This document shows, piece after piece, positions 5,692-7,861 of a DNA stretch of 7,861 nucleotides. Both the position numbers and the translations under genes were made by a program. Under the pieces are notes generated by a model. That model saw nothing but the letters and a program-made list of their open reading frames with translations, did no database searches and was not told the DNA's origin. Source of the stretch: Clostridia bacterium (GTDB lineage: Bacteria; Bacillota; Clostridia; Lachnospirales; Cellulosilyticaceae); NCBI GenBank assembly GCA_029256345.1, contig JAQSYC010000066.1, forward strand, positions 1 through 7,861. Direction: 5' to 3'. Each line of letters begins with the position of its first letter. Positions within the stretch are counted from its first letter, which is position 1.

Positions 5692-6545
5692 AAAAGTGGT
5701 ATCGCATCATAATCATAGGCATCTTACTGATGATAATAGGTATTGTATTAATAGGGATGGGCATGATGAGAGGCGGAAAAACTCAGATTGAAATGGGTAA
5801 TCCGGCTAACAGAGGGGACAGTATAGCAGTTAAGGAAACATTAGAGGCTTTTGATGAGCTGGAAATAGATGTGGATACAGTGGAATTTAAACTTGTTAAG
5901 GGAGAGAATTACGGGATAGACTTTGTCGTATCAGATAGGGCGCCAGTAGAGTATCACCTAACAGATGGTAAATTAACTGTCAAACAAAAGGGTTATAAAA
6001 AACTGCCGATCAATATTTCATTAGGATTCAATTTCTCTAATAAAATGGTAAGCGGACCGTCTCATGATTATATCACTCTATCTGTGCCCGAAGAGGCGAA
6101 TCTCCAAAGCATAATGATGAAGTGTGGGGTTGGCGAATTAAAAATAAGTGAAATAGAGACAGAGTATTTAGACTTAGATATAGGAGTAGGTAGTTTCAAT
6201 CTGAGTGACATAACAGCCAAAAAGGCTAAGATAAAAGGGGGCGTCGGAGAAATTAGCGCTCGGGATTTTATAGCAGGACAGTTAGATGTAGAGGTAGGAG
6301 TCGGAGAAGTAGATATAGAAGGAATATTTGACGGAGATGTGATTATAAAGGGAGGAATGGGGGATATTAAATTAAGAGCAAAAGGAACAGAGAAGGATTT
6401 TAATTATCAATTTGAGCAGGGGCTTGGGGAGATAGAATTAAATAATAAGTCCGTTCATAGTATCAAGCAGACGGATAACAAAGCGGATAAGATGCTGTCA
6501 GCCGAGTCGGGGATAGGAAGTGTCTCTATTTATATAGAGGAATAA
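5688..6545 (+). CDS. DUF4097 family membrane-anchored beta-solenoid protein
   Basis: The 285-residue protein begins MKKWYR, followed by a hydrophobic helix (about 7-27) ending in MMRGGK. There is no lipobox or clear cleavage site, so this is probably an uncleaved anchor with the rest outside the membrane. The remainder is beta-rich. From residue 147 a G-x-G-(E/S/D)-hydrophobic motif recurs at 147, 166, 185, 204 and 223, exactly 19 residues apart, then at 245 and 275. This spacing suggests one solenoid coil per repeat, typical of the DUF4097 (YvlB/LiaG/LiaX-like) group. Enterococcal LiaX, a member, responds to antimicrobial peptides and daptomycin; that this protein acts in envelope stress is inference. 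AAGGAGG (5674-5680) precedes the ATG by seven bases, and the start overlaps the DUF1700 stop codon. Confidence 0.9.
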   Translation: MKKWYRIIIIGILLMIIGIVLIGMGMMRGGKTQIEMGNPANRGDSIAVKETLEAFDELEIDVDTVEFKLVKGENYGIDFVVSDRAPVEYHLTDGKLTVKQKGYKKLPINISLGFNFSNKMVSGPSHDYITLSVPEEANLQSIMMKCGVGELKISEIETEYLDLDIGVGSFNLSDITAKKAKIKGGVGEISARDFIAGQLDVEVGVGEVDIEGIFDGDVIIKGGMGDIKLRAKGTEKDFNYQFEQGLGEIELNNKSVHSIKQTDNKADKMLSAESGIGSVSIYIEE

Positions 6546-6602
6546 AGGTATATAGACTAAAAAATGTGAATATGTTAGATTATATGTAAAGGAGGGATAG
6601 AT

Positions 6603-7355
6603 ATGTGGACGAGGGAAGAACTTAAAGAAAGGGCAAAAGCAGTACTTAGAAGAGCCTATTGGAAAGCATTTTTTGTCAGTTTCATTTTGGCGTTAGTATC
6701 AGGTGAAATCACCAATGTAAGCAAAAATTTCAGTGATGATGGGAATGCAAGGATATTTATAAGGAACACGATGGACAGAGGTTTTCAAGAATTTAGTTGG
6801 TTAGGGCCAGCACTAATAGTTATGGCTATTGCCGGAATGGGGATATTGGTCGCAACATTAATTTTTGAAATATTTGTAGCAAATCCTGTTGAGATGGGTA
6901 TCAAAAGGTTTTTTTTAAGTCTTACAGCAGAAGATGCGCCGATAGAACTTATAGGTTACGGTTTTAAAAATGGCAGATACCTTAATATTGTTAAAACGAT
7001 GTTTTTTAAAAATCTTTTTATTTTTTTATGGACGCTATTGCTCATTATCCCAGGAATCATCAAGGCGTATGCGTATAGTATGGTGCCGTATATCCTAGCA
7101 GATAATCCGGAGCTGGATTACAGGAGAGCATTGGAGTTAAGCGAAGAGATGACAGATGGGGAAAAGTTTAATCTCTGGGTATTGGATTTATCCTTTATTG
7201 GATGGTATTTGTTAGGGGCATTAGCATGCGGGGTAGGTATATTGTTTGTATTACCTTATGTGAATACAACAAAGGCAGAACTCTACATTGCCCTTAGGAG
7301 AAATGCCCTGCAAAATAGGGTGTTTCAGTATGGCGAGTTAAACAATAATAAGTAA
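6603..7355 (+). CDS. DUF975 family integral membrane protein
   Basis: This 250-residue membrane protein starts with the DUF975 signature MWTREELKERAKAVLRRAYW. Hydrophobic segments are visible at about 21-34, 69-92, 134-160 (KNLFIFLWTLLLIIPGIIKA) and 191-217 (LSFIGWYLLGALACGVGILF). Between the last two lies the conserved SMVPYILADNPELDYRRALELS (159-180), and LPYVNTTKAELYIALRR (217-233) closes the domain; both are typical of the family. Its function is not known. GGAGGG (6591-6596) precedes the ATG by six bases. The 57-base gap after the DUF4097 gene shows no terminator or clear promoter, so co-transcription with padR is likely but less certain than for the first three genes. A hairpin follows the stop codon. 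The context suggests a further envelope component under PadR control. Confidence 0.92.
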   Translation: MWTREELKERAKAVLRRAYWKAFFVSFILALVSGEITNVSKNFSDDGNARIFIRNTMDRGFQEFSWLGPALIVMAIAGMGILVATLIFEIFVANPVEMGIKRFFLSLTAEDAPIELIGYGFKNGRYLNIVKTMFFKNLFIFLWTLLLIIPGIIKAYAYSMVPYILADNPELDYRRALELSEEMTDGEKFNLWVLDLSFIGWYLLGALACGVGILFVLPYVNTTKAELYIALRRNALQNRVFQYGELNNNK

Positions 7356-7370
7356 AAGGATTGAGTAATC

Positions 7371-7399
7371 AAAAGGCCTCTGAGGATAAGGGGCCTTTT
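7371..7399 (+). terminator. Probable terminator of the padR cluster
   Basis: AAAAGGCCTC (7371-7380) pairs with GGGGCCTTTT (7390-7399), with one G-U pair and a nine-base loop. The stem is GC-rich in the middle. The only U-run is the TTTT closing the stem, followed by CAGTTATAT, so termination may be incomplete. Confidence 0.65.
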
Positions 7400-7437
7400 C
7401 AGTTATATAAAAAAGAGAAAAAAATATAAAATAGTAT

Positions 7438-7466
7438 TTGATGAATTTTCAGAAAAAACATATAAT
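7438..7466 (+). promoter_or_regulatory. Promoter of the short-chain dehydrogenase gene
   Basis: TTGATG (7438-7443, four of six matches) is followed after 17 bases by a perfect TATAAT (7461-7466). Transcription would begin near 7473, at or just inside the AAAGGAG ribosome binding site (7472-7478), giving a leader of only about 15 bases. Confidence 0.65.
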
Positions 7467-7487
7467 GATATAAAGGAGAATAATTTA

Positions 7488-7861
7488 ATGACCAAAAAGG
7501 AGACCGTATTAATCACAGGCGCTTCAGGGGGAATAGGATATGAACTGGCTAAGCTGTTTGCTCATAAAGGCTATCACCTTATTTTGACGGCAAGAAACAG
7601 CCAAAAACTAAAGGCTCTAAAAGATAAATTGCAGGAAGAGACAAGTAGTAAGATAGCCATCATTACAGAAGATTTGAGTCAAATAGGAGCAGGACAAAGG
7701 GTTTTTGAAAAGGTAAAGGCAATAGAGGCCAGAGTAGACATACTTATTAATAATGCTGGAGCGGGTTATACAGCAGCATTTCATGAAAAGGCATATGAAC
7801 AAGACTTTCAGGTCATGCAGCTTAATATGGGAGCTTTAACGGAGCTAACCAAACTTTTTGG
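7488..7861 (+). CDS. Short-chain dehydrogenase/reductase (partial)
   Basis: The first 124 codons of a classical SDR oxidoreductase are present; the gene runs off the right edge. The Rossmann fold opens with VLITGASGGIG (7-17), the TGxxxGxG dinucleotide loop. The second strand ends LTARN, with Arg36 positioned to favour NADP(H). EDLS (61-64) carries the adenine-ring aspartate, NNAG (88-91) is the structural motif, and Asn113 (QLNMGA) is the first member of the catalytic tetrad. The Ser, Tyr and Lys of the tetrad lie beyond the window. It resembles the DltE-like (COG0300) group of general oxidoreductases, whose substrates are mostly unknown. AAAGGAG (7472-7478) lies nine bases before the ATG. 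It has its own promoter after the padR-cluster hairpin, so it is probably a separate unit. Confidence 0.93.
   Translation, partial: MTKKETVLITGASGGIGYELAKLFAHKGYHLILTARNSQKLKALKDKLQEETSSKIAIITEDLSQIGAGQRVFEKVKAIEARVDILINNAGAGYTAAFHEKAYEQDFQVMQLNMGALTELTKLF

Noticed and set aside
5688..6545. Adhesin or S-layer protein
   Set aside because: There is a repetitive beta-rich region but no LPXTG, no SLH domain and no large size; the DUF4097 architecture with one N-terminal anchor explains it better.
7617..7802. Minus-strand 61-codon frame over the dehydrogenase gene
   Set aside because: Antisense to conserved SDR motifs (NNAG); no independent support.

Overview
The window is AT-rich, with strong GGAGG-type ribosome binding sites, sigma-A-like promoters and short intergenic gaps that often end in U-tailed hairpins. 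Together with the protein families present (a ThrE-type amino-acid exporter, a second-type EF-G, and PadR/DUF1700/DUF4097/DUF975 genes) this points to a low-GC Gram-positive bacterium of the class Clostridia. A Lachnospirales-like lineage is a guess from family resemblance, not something the sequence proves. No tRNA, rRNA, CRISPR array, insertion sequence or phage gene is visible.

Layout. (1) Bases 1-206, minus strand: the start of a threonine/serine exporter family gene, cut by the window edge. It is divergent from (2) glyA, serine hydroxymethyltransferase, at 421-1656. Their shared 214-base intergenic region holds a good minus-strand promoter, a weaker plus-strand promoter and a 10-base-arm inverted repeat that resembles a pair of PurR boxes. 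A hairpin terminator follows glyA. (3) A lone unrecognised 134-residue gene (1878-2282) has its own candidate promoter, a leader of about 107 bases and a terminator. (4) A single-gene unit for an EF-G paralogue (2488-4560) has a non-canonical GTPase domain and ends at a very long terminator hairpin. (5) A four-gene cluster runs from 4785 to 7355: a PadR repressor, a DUF1700 membrane protein, a DUF4097 membrane-anchored beta-solenoid protein and a DUF975 membrane protein. The first three genes overlap, and a near-consensus promoter with repeats around it precedes padR. (6) After a hairpin, a short-chain dehydrogenase gene starts at 7488 and runs off the window.

How the genes work together. The exporter and glyA both concern serine: one is predicted to move it out of the cell, the other converts it to glycine and feeds one-carbon and purine synthesis. 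The PadR cluster looks like a self-regulated envelope module, in which PadR probably senses a signal and controls three envelope proteins. DUF4097 proteins in other Firmicutes (for example LiaX of enterococci) are tied to antimicrobial-peptide and cell-wall stress, so a similar role is a reasonable inference here. The EF-G paralogue stands apart from ribosomal-protein genes and is unlikely to be the main translocase. The most noteworthy items are its altered nucleotide-binding motifs, the exact 19-residue repeat in the DUF4097 protein, and the repeat-rich padR control region.
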